Below are positions 21,269 to 29,940 of a DNA stretch of 29,940 nt, one piece after another. The position numbers and the translations under genes are program-made. Below the pieces are notes generated by a model, which saw only the letters and a list, made by a program, of their open reading frames with translations, was not told the DNA's origin and made no database searches. Position 1 is the first letter of the stretch, and each line of letters begins with the position of its first letter. Location of the stretch: assembly GCA_934692665.1 (NCBI GenBank), contig CAKUUG010000022.1:1-29940 (forward strand). The letters run 5' to 3'. Source of the DNA: an uncultured Candidatus Melainabacteria bacterium (GTDB lineage Bacteria; Cyanobacteriota; Vampirovibrionia; Gastranaerophilales; Gastranaerophilaceae).

Positions 21269-23065
21269 TTATTTAAAATAATTTATATTAGAAATAATTG
21301 GTTGTTTGAATTCTATTTTGTTTATCGAATGTGCATCAATAACAGGCGAAGGTGGAACAATGTACCATTTGTAGAGTGCAGTATTTAGTCTTTTGAAGAA
21401 CTTATTAAGCCAAATTGTTTTTGTTTCTATATCAAGAGATTTTTTCTTTTCGTACAAAAACTCCGCCTTTAACATATCTTCTATTGATTGACCTAAATTT
21501 TCAATCCTCCAAATGACCTCATCTAAAAATTCATAAGGCATAAGAGCATCTTCAGCAAGCAAAGTCTTTCCTGTTTTTGGATCTATCGCAAGCTCTGCCC
21601 CCGGAGGTTTTAGGATTATGCTTTCAGGAATTGCATTTTTTATTTTTCTGTTTTCGTTCATCCAACGAGCAAGTGCAAACAATTTTGTTTTTACAACATC
21701 TGCAATCGGAGCATATCCACCCGACATATCACCGTTTATTGTTGCATAGCCCATATATAGTTCTGATTTGTCAGAAGTTGCGATAGGCAATGTTTGTCCA
21801 AATTCATTTGCAATTCCCCAAAGTATCATACTTCTGCTTCTTACTTGAATATTGTCTATAGTAAAAGTCGTTTTGTAACGATTTTGCCAGTTTTTTTCTA
21901 CATTTGAAAAAATCGTATTGTATTTTTCTTTTAACAATTCAACAGAATCTTTGATAGGAACTGTTAAGAAATTTATCCCCAAGTTGTTTGCAAGATTTTC
22001 TGCATCGGTTTTGCTTTCTGCACTGGTTAATTTTGATGGCATAGAAACACCAAGCACGTTTTCTTTTCCTAATGCATCTACCAACAATACCGCACAAACA
22101 GTAGAATCCAAACCGCCGGACAAACCGAGAACTGCTCTTTTGAAACCATTTTTAGAAAAATAATCAGCAATCGCTGTTTTTATCGCATAATATGTTCTTT
22201 CTAAATCAGGCTTGTGGTCTAGTGAAAATTCTTTTTGCGAATTTAAAGTAAGTTCCAATCCTTTTGGCAAGGGGTTTATTTTGTTTTTGTTTTCTAAATC
22301 AAGCTCGTACAATTCTTCTTCAAAACTCTTTGCCATTGCACAGAGTATTCCATTTTCATCATACATTCTGCTTGTTCCATCATAAACAAGTTCATCATTT
22401 GCACCAACTTGGTTTACGTAGATATATTTTACTTTGTGTTTTTTTGAAACAAATGACATCATATTGTGCTTTAGTTGTTCTTTTTTAGCCCTAGAACAAG
22501 AAGCACTGGGGCACAAAATTACATCAACATCATCTGCTATTTCTGAAATAGGGTCATTTTTGTATAAATTTCTTTTGAAAAACTCAAAATCATTCCATCC
22601 GTCTTCACAAATTATTACACCGAATTTTTTGCCATTCAATTCAAATGTTTTATTTTCTTTTGTTGTTTCAACAGATTCAAAATAACGATAATCATTGTGT
22701 TCAGAATAATTCGGCATAAGGGTTTTTCTGAAGATTTTTTCTATTTTTTGATTTTTTATTAATGCTACAGAATTGTAATACGGTTTTCCAAATTTTTCTT
22801 TATTTTTTTCAGGATATCCGATTAAAAGTGCAATATTTTTTGATTTTTCTCTTATTTCATCCAGTGCGGTTTCTGACTGTTCCGACAAATAAGGATATCT
22901 TTCTAAAATATCTCCGATAGGATAACCCAAAAGGAACAACTCAGGAAAAACAACCAGACTTGCGTTTTTTTCTATTGCTTTTTCGATAGTTTCAAGAGCT
23001 TTGTTTTTGTTGTATTCGATATCACCTGAAATCGGATTTAATTGTGCTAAAATAATTTTATTCAT
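21269..23065 (-). CDS. nadE: Glutamine-dependent NAD+ synthetase
   Basis: The last step of NAD synthesis: amidation of deamido-NAD with ATP, using ammonia released from glutamine. The ATG at 23065 is taken as start; a TTG two codons earlier is less likely. The 598 residues hold an N-terminal nitrilase-fold glutaminase with Glu42 (VVFPELFLLGYP), Lys114 (FRKTLMPNY) and Cys153 (VIICEDGW), then the synthetase domain with the P-loop SGGLDST (316-322), MPSKLTS and TSDKSELYMGYATINGDMSGG. It is divergent from the GT-C-like gene with about 39 bp between starts and is followed by ompH after 9 bp. Both halves look intact, so ammonia channelling should work in one chain. Confidence 0.96.
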   Translation of the reverse strand: MNKIILAQLNPISGDIEYNKNKALETIEKAIEKNASLVVFPELFLLGYPIGDILERYPYLSEQSETALDEIREKSKNIALLIGYPEKNKEKFGKPYYNSVALIKNQKIEKIFRKTLMPNYSEHNDYRYFESVETTKENKTFELNGKKFGVIICEDGWNDFEFFKRNLYKNDPISEIADDVDVILCPSASCSRAKKEQLKHNMMSFVSKKHKVKYIYVNQVGANDELVYDGTSRMYDENGILCAMAKSFEEELYELDLENKNKINPLPKGLELTLNSQKEFSLDHKPDLERTYYAIKTAIADYFSKNGFKRAVLGLSGGLDSTVCAVLLVDALGKENVLGVSMPSKLTSAESKTDAENLANNLGINFLTVPIKDSVELLKEKYNTIFSNVEKNWQNRYKTTFTIDNIQVRSRSMILWGIANEFGQTLPIATSDKSELYMGYATINGDMSGGYAPIADVVKTKLFALARWMNENRKIKNAIPESIILKPPGAELAIDPKTGKTLLAEDALMPYEFLDEVIWRIENLGQSIEDMLKAEFLYEKKKSLDIETKTIWLNKFFKRLNTALYKWYIVPPSPVIDAHSINKIEFKQPIISNINYFK

Positions 23066-23104
23066 ACACAAATTCTATCATAAAGTTTTAAAAGAGGATG
23101 AAAA

Positions 23105-24703
23105 ATGAAAAAATACTGTTTTGATTTGAGTTTTGCAATTTTATTGTTTCTTTTTTCAATTTTTGCTTTAACAAATATCGGCTTTATTTTTCATTTGAGC
23201 GTTAATTATTTTTATGTTCTAATTTCTTTTTTGATTTCAGAAATTTATTTGTTCAAAAGCGGAAATTTTTTTCAAAAAAATATTCTTTTATTTATATTTT
23301 TTGCTTTAGCTTTTGTATTTTCTATGTGTTTTATTGATGTATCTTTTGATGGAAGATGTTATCACTTTACTTTAGAAAATTTGTTTCGATTAGGATATAA
23401 TCCCATTTTTGATAAAATAATCGATTTTTCAAAAAATCACCACATATACTACAATCTCGTATTTGCAAGCAGTTACCCAAACGCAATTGAGCTATTGAGG
23501 AGCAATTTTTATCTTATTTTTAATAACATGGAAATAACAAAATCCATAAATTATCTTTTAAGTTTTTGTTCGTTTTTTTATAGCCTTTATTTTTTAAGAA
23601 GAAAATTATCTATCACAAAAACTTTATTACTTGGGGTTTGTATTTTTACCCTGACAGTTTTAATCACCCAAATCAATACAAAAATGGCTGATTTTAGTTT
23701 GTATTGTATTTTTGTTTTGCAAATGTTTTCTTTGATTTTGATAGACAAAAAGAAAGATGTGTTCAAAAATTCTGTTGTTTTTGTACTATCCAGCATTTTT
23801 GCTATCGGAATAAAATATACAGGTTTGTTAAATACTGTTGTTATTATTGTTTTTTATTTAATTTTAAAAAGAAATAAAGAATTTTTGAAATTAGCCCTAA
23901 TTACTGTTGTTTCGTCTTTAATATTGTGTTTTCAACCTTATGGAACAAATATCATAAAATTCAAAAACCCTTTTTACCCATCTGTTGGCTATAACAAACT
24001 GGATTTTATGACAGGACAAAATCCAAAAGAATTTTTAAACAAACCATATCTGTACAAATTTGTTCGCTCAATGTTCTCATCAACTTCTGATGCAAGAATA
24101 AACAACCCCGAAACTCCCCCTATATTCTGGAAAATTCCATTTACAACACATTTCGATATGCCTTTTGTACAAGAAGAACTCAGAATCTCAGGGTTTGGGC
24201 ATTTATTTTCAGGAATATTTTTGTTGAGTTTTATTTTGTCTATTTATTTAATGGCAAAAAAGAAAAAAAGCTTTTTACCTTTTGGAATTATTTATTTAAC
24301 AACATTTTTAAACCCTATTTGCTGGTGGGCAAGATTTGTTGTTCAATTACACCTTTTACCTTGTATGGTTTGTTATTATTTTAGAAAAAACAACATTATA
24401 TTTTATTTGTTTGTTGTTTTGCTTCTTTTAAATGGCTTTATGACACTAAGAGAAAATTACTTCGCAAGTGCATATAAAACCTACATTATGAACGAGTATT
24501 ATGATTATTTGTATAGATTTTCACAAAAACACCCGCTGGAAATATACAAAGACACAAACTACATAGACGAAGATGACGAAACAATACTCGAAAGAATGAA
24601 AGAATACGGGGTAAATTTCAAAATTTCAAATGACAGAAACAAGTATTTTGAACCAATCAAAACACAAGCAACAATTTCAAAAAGTTACTATATAAAGTTT
24701 TGA
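23105..24703 (+). CDS. Polytopic membrane protein, GT-C glycosyltransferase-like
   Basis: A 532-residue membrane protein with roughly ten to twelve hydrophobic segments to about residue 455 and a soluble C-terminal end. The loop after the third helix reads FIDVSFDGRCYHFTLENLF (about 77-95), with an acidic residue and Tyr-His placed as in the first extracytoplasmic loop of GT-C enzymes that use polyprenyl-phosphate sugars. The large loop around residues 290-365 (YPSVGYNKLDFMTG, FWKIPFTTHFDMPF) also fits. I cannot name the family. The Shine-Dalgarno AGAGGA is good. Its neighbour is a Gfo/Idh/MocA oxidoreductase, which again suggests glycan work. An O-antigen ligase or polymerase is an alternative. 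Confidence 0.65.
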   Translation: MKKYCFDLSFAILLFLFSIFALTNIGFIFHLSVNYFYVLISFLISEIYLFKSGNFFQKNILLFIFFALAFVFSMCFIDVSFDGRCYHFTLENLFRLGYNPIFDKIIDFSKNHHIYYNLVFASSYPNAIELLRSNFYLIFNNMEITKSINYLLSFCSFFYSLYFLRRKLSITKTLLLGVCIFTLTVLITQINTKMADFSLYCIFVLQMFSLILIDKKKDVFKNSVVFVLSSIFAIGIKYTGLLNTVVIIVFYLILKRNKEFLKLALITVVSSLILCFQPYGTNIIKFKNPFYPSVGYNKLDFMTGQNPKEFLNKPYLYKFVRSMFSSTSDARINNPETPPIFWKIPFTTHFDMPFVQEELRISGFGHLFSGIFLLSFILSIYLMAKKKKSFLPFGIIYLTTFLNPICWWARFVVQLHLLPCMVCYYFRKNNIIFYLFVVLLLLNGFMTLRENYFASAYKTYIMNEYYDYLYRFSQKHPLEIYKDTNYIDEDDETILERMKEYGVNFKISNDRNKYFEPIKTQATISKSYYIKF

Positions 24704-24719
24704 ATTTTCAACTCATTGA

Positions 24720-24772
24720 TTGACTAAGAAATATGTATTTATTAAAATTAAGAAAAGAAGTTAATAAGGAAG
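24720..24772 (+). promoter_or_regulatory. Promoter and RBS of the Gfo/Idh/MocA gene
   Basis: TTGACT (24720-24725), a 17-bp spacer and TAAAAT (24743-24748) make a good sigma-70-type promoter with a start near 24755. The Shine-Dalgarno AAGGAAG (24766-24772) stands five bases before the ATG. The oxidoreductase can therefore be expressed independently of the GT-C-like gene. Confidence 0.65.
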
Positions 24773-24777
24773 TTTAA

Positions 24778-25770
24778 ATGAAAAAGTGTGTAGCCGTTGT
24801 AGGTTGCGGTCTTTGGGGCAGAAACATAGTCCGCAATTTTTATAATTTGAATGCTTTGCATAGCGTATGCGATTTGGATGAAGAAAATCTCAAAATGGTA
24901 AAAGAACTCTATGAAGACGTAAATACCGTGAGTGATTTTAATGAAATTCTAAACAATCCGGAAATCAAAGCACTCTGCATCGTGACACCTTCGCATACGC
25001 ATTTCAAACTTGTTAAAATGGCTCTTGAAAAAGGAAAACATGTTTACGTAGAAAAACCTATTTCAACTTCAGCAAATGAAACTTTAATTTTAAAAGAGCT
25101 TGCTGAAAAAATGAATGTAAAACTTCTCGTTGGGCATTTGTTGTTGTATCATCCTGCCGTAAACCGCTTAAAAATGCTTATTGCAGAAGGTGTTTTGGGT
25201 GAAGTAAAATACGTCCAATCTGATAGACTAAACATAAACTACTTCAAAAACGACAGAAGCGTAATGTGGGATTTAGCTCCTCATGATGTTTCTATGATTG
25301 CTCATGTTACAGGCAAAAAACCAATCAAAGTATTAAATGCGGTAGGTGCTTGTTGCGAATTTGAAAATATTTGCGATATTACACATATTACAATTCAATT
25401 TGAAGATGGTGTTATAGGTCATGTTTCTGATTCTTGGATTCATCCGCAAAAACGTGTTACATTACTTGTTCGTGGCGAAAAAGCGACAGCAATTTTGGAC
25501 GATACAATTCAAGAAGGCAAATTGAAAGTTTTCGACAACAAAAAGAATTCTCAAAAAGACATAGAAGTGTTTGATTATTTAGAAATTGAACCACTAAAAC
25601 TAGAGTGCCAACATTTCTTAAATTGTATCAAAAACGATAAAACTCCACGTTCAGATGGCGAAAACGGTTATACGATAGTAAAAATCTTAGAAGAAGCAGA
25701 AAAAATAATGTTAGGAAACAAAAAAGAAGAACTAGACAATCACAAATTCAAACTATCTCGTTCAAAATAA
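24778..25770 (+). CDS. Gfo/Idh/MocA family oxidoreductase (WlbA-like)
   Basis: An NAD(P)-dependent sugar oxidoreductase of 330 residues. The Rossmann motif GCGLWG (9-14), the signature EKP with Lys93 (YVEKPIST), and the MWDLAPHDV segment (Asp165, His169) that supplies the catalytic acid and His are visible. Its closest style in memory is that of UDP-N-acetylglucosaminuronate 3-dehydrogenases (WlbA/WbpB), which start the path to diacetamido-uronic acids. The aminotransferase and acetyltransferase partners of that route are not next to it, so the substrate is not settled. It has its own promoter and is closed by a strong terminator. Confidence 0.85.
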   Translation: MKKCVAVVGCGLWGRNIVRNFYNLNALHSVCDLDEENLKMVKELYEDVNTVSDFNEILNNPEIKALCIVTPSHTHFKLVKMALEKGKHVYVEKPISTSANETLILKELAEKMNVKLLVGHLLLYHPAVNRLKMLIAEGVLGEVKYVQSDRLNINYFKNDRSVMWDLAPHDVSMIAHVTGKKPIKVLNAVGACCEFENICDITHITIQFEDGVIGHVSDSWIHPQKRVTLLVRGEKATAILDDTIQEGKLKVFDNKKNSQKDIEVFDYLEIEPLKLECQHFLNCIKNDKTPRSDGENGYTIVKILEEAEKIMLGNKKEELDNHKFKLSRSK

Positions 25771-25785
25771 ATAATTTTATATTAT

Positions 25786-25823
25786 AAAAACTGACTGTTA
25801 TTGCAATAGCGGTCAGTTTTTTT
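25786..25823 (+). terminator. Intrinsic terminator after the oxidoreductase
   Basis: Arms 25786-25795 and 25812-25821 (AAAAACTGAC/GTCAGTTTTT) pair perfectly and the stem continues inward through G-U and A-T pairs to a short TTGC-containing loop, followed by a T run. It lies 15 bp after the stop. Confidence 0.9.
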
Positions 25824-25868
25824 GTTTTTTAGTATTCTTTTATATTCCTCTAAATGTATGATTTAATT

Positions 25869-25936
25869 TCGATATTGTTAAAGCATAATTTTATAAAATC
25901 GATATTCTTTAATAACATATTTTGTCAAGACAAGGA
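25869..25936 (+). promoter_or_regulatory. Candidate promoter region with direct repeats before the TPR operon
   Basis: TATAAA (25892-25897) is the best -10 candidate, with a poor -35 TCGATA (25869-25874) 17 bp upstream. TCGATATT occurs twice, at 25869-25876 and 25899-25906, 30 bp apart and on either side of the -10. AAGGA (25932-25936) is the ribosome binding site that fixes the downstream start at 25943. No other gene is visible in this gap. Confidence 0.3.
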
Positions 25937-25942
25937 TATCAA

Positions 25943-27610
25943 ATGCTAGAAAGTAAAACAATTCCCCAAGAGAGAAAAGACGATACGAAAATGACAAATG
26001 CACAAGACACAATGCAAAGAGCAACAACCGCTCATCAAAGGTATCTATTAAAAGCAAATAATGAAGATTTAACTTCTGCAATAAATGGCTACATAGAAAC
26101 AATAAGTCAAGACCCATCGCAAACAAGCGCTTACTACAGACTTGCGACACTTTTGCATAAAAATGGTCAAATAGGCATAGAAAGTGCTATAGAGCAATGC
26201 AGAAAGGCTGTCAAACTAAGCCCCAAAGATGCTAACGCCCATATTTATTTGGGATACTTTTTGTCACTAAATTCAAATTTCGACGAAGCAAAAAAAGAGT
26301 TTGAAACTGCGATAAAATTAAAACCGGCTTCTGCAAGAACAAGGTTAGTTCTTGCTTTAACTATGCTAGAAAAAATAAAAAGCGTAAACAAATCAAAATC
26401 TCTAAAAGACTACACAAATGCTGTTTATTATGGTGTTAGCGGTGCTGTTATGAGCTTTTTTGACAAAACAAGCATAAAGATGGTTTGTCAGAATATAGCT
26501 GATGATTTTAATTTTGCAAAATACAAAACAGTAGGTTCTATTTTAGAAAAAGTAAACTCAGAAAAACAAGCATACAATTTGTATTTGAGTGCTGTAGACA
26601 ATTCTAAAAAATCAATTTCACTGTATGAAAGAATGGCAAAAATTGCAATAAAGAAAAATCGTCTTGATATTGCATTTGATTGTTTTAACAATGTTGTCAT
26701 TTTGTCAAATAATGACCCAATGAAAGTCGCTAATGCTATTGAATTTGTAGAAGAATATCAAGCAGACAAAACGGATACATTGATTGATTATTATACGATT
26801 TTAGTAAACAAATACCCTGAATTTTCAAAATGCTATTACGAGTTGGGACATTTGTACATTAAAAAAGATGAAAAAATAAACGCTTTATCGGCTTTCAAAT
26901 TGGCTCTAAAATATGAAGCGAACAACCCTTATTACCAAAATTCGCTAGCTTATGTTTATGTTCAATTAGAACAATATGACAACGCTATAGAATTATACAA
27001 AAAAGCTCTAGAAACAAATCCGAATGACGAATGGTCAGCAGTTGTAGCACAAGCATTAGCTGCAATTTATCACCAAGTAAAAGGAAATTCGGATGCAGCA
27101 ATTTCAATGCTTCAAAACAGTTTGTTATTAACAAAAAACAAATCCCAAATCCATGAGGCAATTGCAGATATTTATTATGACAATGAAAATCTTGACAATG
27201 CAATAGAATACTACCAAACAGCTCTTAAAGAAGACGACAACAATCCAAAAATATATTCTCGTCTTGCTATGGCATATTGGGAAAAAGACTGCATAGAAAA
27301 AGCAATAATTTATTATTCAAGAGCAATAGAGCTCGATTCCAGCTACGACATCGCATACAACAATCTTGGCGTTGTATTTTTGGATGGTCTGGGAGATGCA
27401 ACTCGTGCTATTGAATATTTCAAAACTGCAACAGAAATAAACCCCGGGTATGCTCTTGCTCATTTCAATCTTGCAAGAAGCCATGAAATGATGGGAGAAA
27501 AAATTGCAGCAGCAAAACAATACCAAAAAGCCTTAAATATAAACAGACAAACAAACGAACTGGATTTCAAATTGATTGAAGAAAGATTGTACAGATTGTT
27601 TGACGCATAA
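25943..27610 (+). CDS. Tetratricopeptide repeat protein
   Basis: A 555-residue soluble repeat protein. The ATG at 25943 is chosen because AAGGA precedes it at the right distance; an in-frame TTG at 25922 has no such site. TPR units (pattern AxxxLGxxYxxxxxxxxAxxxYxxAL) are plain at the start (AYYRLATLLHKNGQ, AHIYLGYFLSLNSNFDEA) and from about residue 290 to the end (CYYELGHLYIKKDEKINALSAF, YQNSLAYVYVQLEQYDNAIELY, AYNNLGVVF, ALAHFNLARSHEMMGEK); the middle is more degenerate. No signal peptide is seen. It should be a scaffold for protein contacts. It is followed after 17 bp by a second TPR gene and then a diguanylate cyclase, so a signalling role is plausible. Confidence 0.88.
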   Translation: MLESKTIPQERKDDTKMTNAQDTMQRATTAHQRYLLKANNEDLTSAINGYIETISQDPSQTSAYYRLATLLHKNGQIGIESAIEQCRKAVKLSPKDANAHIYLGYFLSLNSNFDEAKKEFETAIKLKPASARTRLVLALTMLEKIKSVNKSKSLKDYTNAVYYGVSGAVMSFFDKTSIKMVCQNIADDFNFAKYKTVGSILEKVNSEKQAYNLYLSAVDNSKKSISLYERMAKIAIKKNRLDIAFDCFNNVVILSNNDPMKVANAIEFVEEYQADKTDTLIDYYTILVNKYPEFSKCYYELGHLYIKKDEKINALSAFKLALKYEANNPYYQNSLAYVYVQLEQYDNAIELYKKALETNPNDEWSAVVAQALAAIYHQVKGNSDAAISMLQNSLLLTKNKSQIHEAIADIYYDNENLDNAIEYYQTALKEDDNNPKIYSRLAMAYWEKDCIEKAIIYYSRAIELDSSYDIAYNNLGVVFLDGLGDATRAIEYFKTATEINPGYALAHFNLARSHEMMGEKIAAAKQYQKALNINRQTNELDFKLIEERLYRLFDA

Positions 27611-27627
27611 AAAAATAAAACATCACC

Positions 27628-28692
27628 ATGAAAAAAATAAAAAAAATATTTGAATCTACTCTTGCAAGAGCGATAAGTGCAGCACTTTTTGTTGCATTTA
27701 TTTTGAGTATTTTTTTGTTTTTTGATTTTTACGAAAGAAAAATTAACGAAGTAAGAGGCTATTATTTAGTCTACAAAGGCGACAAAGCATTTAAAAAACA
27801 CGACCTCCAAAAAGCAATATACTATTACGAAAAAGGTATCGTTCTTCATCCACGTCATTATAGAGCAATGTATAATTTGGCAAATATTTATGTAGTGTAT
27901 GAAGATTATTATTCTGCTATAAAAAACTATGAAAAAGCACTAAAAGTAAAACCGGAATATGAAGTCGCAAGAATAGACTATGCAATCATTTTGTCTGAAG
28001 TTTACAAAACAGACCAAGCAATAGAAGAGTACAAAAAAGTAATCGAAAATATCCCAAAATTCTATAAAATTCCTTTTATTGTCGATAACAAAAAATCTTA
28101 CAACTACAATAGAGGCGTTGCATATTACAACATGGGAATAGCTTATAGAACAAAATCTTTATTAACAGGACTCGACGACACAACAAGCCGTTATTACATG
28201 ACAGAAGCATCAACTTCGTATGAAAAAGCTCTCGATATTTTAAAAAGCTATAATTCAAACTATAATATGGGTCTGGTGAATCAATTGCTAAAAAATACCA
28301 ATAGAGCAGGTTATTTTTATTGCAAAGCGATGGAAATTTCGCCTTTAGAATATGAAGCTCACTACAATTATGCAATTTTATTAAACAGTATGAAAGAATA
28401 CACAGCAGCAGCTGAAGAATTTAGAAAAGCAGGTTTGTTGTTGGATTCTGATGGAGATACAGATAAAACACGCTATATATACAATATCTTAAGTGATGTT
28501 AACCAAAGAATTGCAATAAACAATGACAAAGAATATTTTAAAAAACTCTCGCAACAAGAAGATGAAAATCTCGGACTAAAGTACAAAGCAGGAAAAATCA
28601 TTATAGATGACAAAGAAGAAGTCGATGAAGCGTTCATAAAAGATTTCAAAACTTGTGCAAAAAGAGAGTTGTTTATGGGGGATGAAAAATAG
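27628..28692 (+). CDS. Membrane-anchored TPR protein
   Basis: A 354-residue protein with a basic N-terminus, one membrane helix (about residues 13-35, AISAALFVAFILSIFLFF) and then TPR units: AFKKHDLQKAIYYYEKGI, YNLANIYVVYEDYYSAIKNYEKAL, YDYAIILSEVYKT-like, and later YNMGIAYRT, NMGLVNQLLKNTNRAGYFYCKAM and YNYAILLNSMKEYTAAAEEF. The absence of a cleavage site suggests a signal anchor; orientation cannot be fixed from the sequence alone. No clear Shine-Dalgarno is visible. Its TAG stop shares a base with the GTG start of the next gene (TAGTG), so translation of the cyclase is coupled to it. Confidence 0.87.
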   Translation: MKKIKKIFESTLARAISAALFVAFILSIFLFFDFYERKINEVRGYYLVYKGDKAFKKHDLQKAIYYYEKGIVLHPRHYRAMYNLANIYVVYEDYYSAIKNYEKALKVKPEYEVARIDYAIILSEVYKTDQAIEEYKKVIENIPKFYKIPFIVDNKKSYNYNRGVAYYNMGIAYRTKSLLTGLDDTTSRYYMTEASTSYEKALDILKSYNSNYNMGLVNQLLKNTNRAGYFYCKAMEISPLEYEAHYNYAILLNSMKEYTAAAEEFRKAGLLLDSDGDTDKTRYIYNILSDVNQRIAINNDKEYFKKLSQQEDENLGLKYKAGKIIIDDKEEVDEAFIKDFKTCAKRELFMGDEK

Positions 28693-29940
28693 TGCAATTT
28701 CAAACGCTTTACAATTTTATATATGAATTTACAAAAAACTTTGAACAAACAAGTTCAAGAGAACAATTGATTGAAAGTTTCAAAAATGCAATGAATAATT
28801 TCTTTGCTCTTGAAGATATAAAAATTTATTTAATGGATGAATATTCTTTTGTTCTGAAAGATTTTATAAAACCTTGGGAAAATTATTCAATAGATAACAA
28901 AATACAAAATTACTTCGACAATTTTTTAACACAAAAAAGCATCTACGAACTCAATGAAAAAACGCTTTATTTTCCTTTGAGCCAAAAGCACAAAACACTG
29001 GGGATTGTAGAGTTGAATGCAAAAGAAAAAATAAATCCCGATAATGATTTTTTTGAGATTTTGCCACTTATAAAGGCTCAGATTTCTTTGTTTTGCACTA
29101 CATTAAAAGATAGAGAACAAATAAAACTAAGTTCAAAATTCCATCAAATAATTAAAAACATAGCACAAATCACCCAAACCCAATACGAACTGGATTATAT
29201 TCTTCCGATTATGGGAGAAATGATTGATGGATTTATTTCTGAACATTTGATTTACATATTTTTGAAAAACAAAAACAAAAAAGAATACAAACTCATCTGG
29301 CCGAACAACTGTTCTGATGATAGAATATACAAATATCTGGAAAAAATAACTCCAAAAACAACGACTCTCATAGAACAAGACGGAAAAATGGGAATATTCC
29401 CCTTAATCGTAGAAAATAAAGCTTACGGAGCGATTGTTGCATACAATCACTTTGACAAAATCACATCAAAAGAAATTGAATACCTGAAAGAAATAACAAC
29501 ACAAGCCCAAACCACAATAACACGTGCAAAATCTTACGTAGAAGTGTTGGAATATGCGACATTAGATGCTCTTACAGGTTATAACAATCGTCATCAATTT
29601 GAAAAAAGATTAAAAGAAACAACTGCGGTTGCAAAACGCCAAAACCAGCCACTGTGCTGCATTATGTCTGATATTGACTTCTTTAAAAAAGTAAATGACA
29701 CTTATGGACATTCTGTTGGTGATTGCGTATTAAAAACAGTTGCAAAAACAATAAAAAAAGAATTAAGAGAAGAAGATATAGCTTCTCGTTATGGTGGAGA
29801 AGAATTTATTTTTCTTTTACCTCACACAAACATAGAAGAAGCAAAAATTGTAGCCGAAAGACTAAGAAAAGCAATTGAAAAGAAAAAAATAAACATAGAA
29901 GAATACAAAATTGAAAACACAAAAGAAATATCTGTTACTG
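28692..29940 (+). CDS. GAF-GGDEF diguanylate cyclase (3' end outside window)
   Basis: An open frame from GTG at 28692 runs to the window edge (416 codons). Two GAF-like sensor regions fill residues 1-300 (YFPLSQKHKTLGIVEL and IFPLIVENKAYGAIVAY are the typical GAF strands). The GGDEF domain starts at LDALTGYNNRHQFEKRL and shows SDIDFFKKVNDTYGHSVGD and the active-site GGEEF at 368-372. Arg359-Glu-Glu-Asp362, five residues before it, is a canonical RxxD inhibitory site. The enzyme should make cyclic di-GMP with product inhibition. No membrane segment is seen, so the upstream TPR protein may localise it. The GTG start overlaps the TPR stop by one base. Confidence 0.9.
   Translation, partial: MQFQTLYNFIYEFTKNFEQTSSREQLIESFKNAMNNFFALEDIKIYLMDEYSFVLKDFIKPWENYSIDNKIQNYFDNFLTQKSIYELNEKTLYFPLSQKHKTLGIVELNAKEKINPDNDFFEILPLIKAQISLFCTTLKDREQIKLSSKFHQIIKNIAQITQTQYELDYILPIMGEMIDGFISEHLIYIFLKNKNKKEYKLIWPNNCSDDRIYKYLEKITPKTTTLIEQDGKMGIFPLIVENKAYGAIVAYNHFDKITSKEIEYLKEITTQAQTTITRAKSYVEVLEYATLDALTGYNNRHQFEKRLKETTAVAKRQNQPLCCIMSDIDFFKKVNDTYGHSVGDCVLKTVAKTIKKELREEDIASRYGGEEFIFLLPHTNIEEAKIVAERLRKAIEKKKINIEEYKIENTKEISVT

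Noticed and set aside
23066..23071. TTG start two codons upstream for nadE
   Set aside because: The ATG at 23065 begins directly with the conserved nitrilase strand (MNKIILAQLNP), and no ribosome binding site favours the TTG.
25922..25942. TTG start at 25922 for the TPR protein
   Set aside because: AAGGA at 25932-25936 lies at the right distance for the ATG at 25943, inside the would-be extension.
1..29940. CRISPR arrays, tRNA or rRNA genes, insertion sequences, prophage genes
   Set aside because: No regularly spaced repeats, cloverleaf-like elements, transposase motifs or phage structural genes were noticed; the direct repeats found belong to glycosyltransferase paralogues.

Overview
The window looks like a chromosomal segment of a low-GC, Gram-negative-type bacterium. 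The best guess is a gut member of the non-photosynthetic cyanobacterial sister group (Vampirovibrionia/Melainabacteria, order Gastranaerophilales). The grounds are the strongly A+T-rich coding sequence, an OmpH/Skp periplasmic chaperone, a type IV prepilin-like protein with an Ala rather than Gly before the cleavage site, and a protein at 19746-20774 whose opening and NxSFTGK-type element I associate with that lineage. This assignment rests on memory of family styles, not on a search. No tRNA, rRNA, CRISPR array, transposase or phage gene was recognised.

Layout. (1) 84-989: a Cys-rich prepilin-like gene. (2) 1056-2204: tag (3-methyladenine DNA glycosylase) and a gmhA-like phosphoheptose isomerase, overlapping by ATGA and probably with their own promoter. 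(3) 2234-17143: the main feature, fifteen minus-strand genes with gaps of at most 21 bp and many overlaps, read from 17143 downwards. In transcription order these are: a GT2 glycosyltransferase, a PF14907-type nucleotidyltransferase, an HPr-kinase-like protein with a fused PqqD-like domain, a stand-alone PqqD-like protein, a left-handed beta-helix acyltransferase, a two-domain glycosyltransferase, a short UDP-sugar dehydrogenase-like protein, four GT2 glycosyltransferases, an aldo/keto reductase, a radical SAM protein, and a split transketolase. It is a surface-glycan operon with an embedded kinase/PqqD/nucleotidyltransferase module. (4) 17319-18683: gdhA, divergent from the operon, with an extended -10 promoter and a strong terminator. 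(5) 18794-23065: a frameshifted remnant, pnuC, a lineage-type membrane-associated protein, ompH/skp and nadE. (6) 23105-25770: a GT-C-like membrane protein and a Gfo/Idh/MocA oxidoreductase, probably glycan-related. (7) 25943-29940: two TPR proteins followed by a GAF-GGDEF diguanylate cyclase that runs off the window.

How it fits together. The operon supplies precursors (transketolase to sedoheptulose-7-P, GmhA-like isomerase to heptose phosphate, nucleotide-sugar dehydrogenase, AKR and radical SAM sugar tailoring), assembly (six GT2 domains plus one extra GT-A domain) and decoration (acyltransferase). The unexplained part is the HprK-like kinase/PqqD/nucleotidyltransferase module. Related combinations are known beside lasso-peptide and other peptide-modification genes, but here there is no visible precursor peptide, lasso cyclase or protease. 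A second curiosity is a short LFGxxPLLK-like tail, sometimes in tandem, attached to unrelated enzymes of the operon. A third is a set of GT2 cassettes with near-identical 5' ends and identical 8-bp gene junctions, which suggests cassette shuffling.
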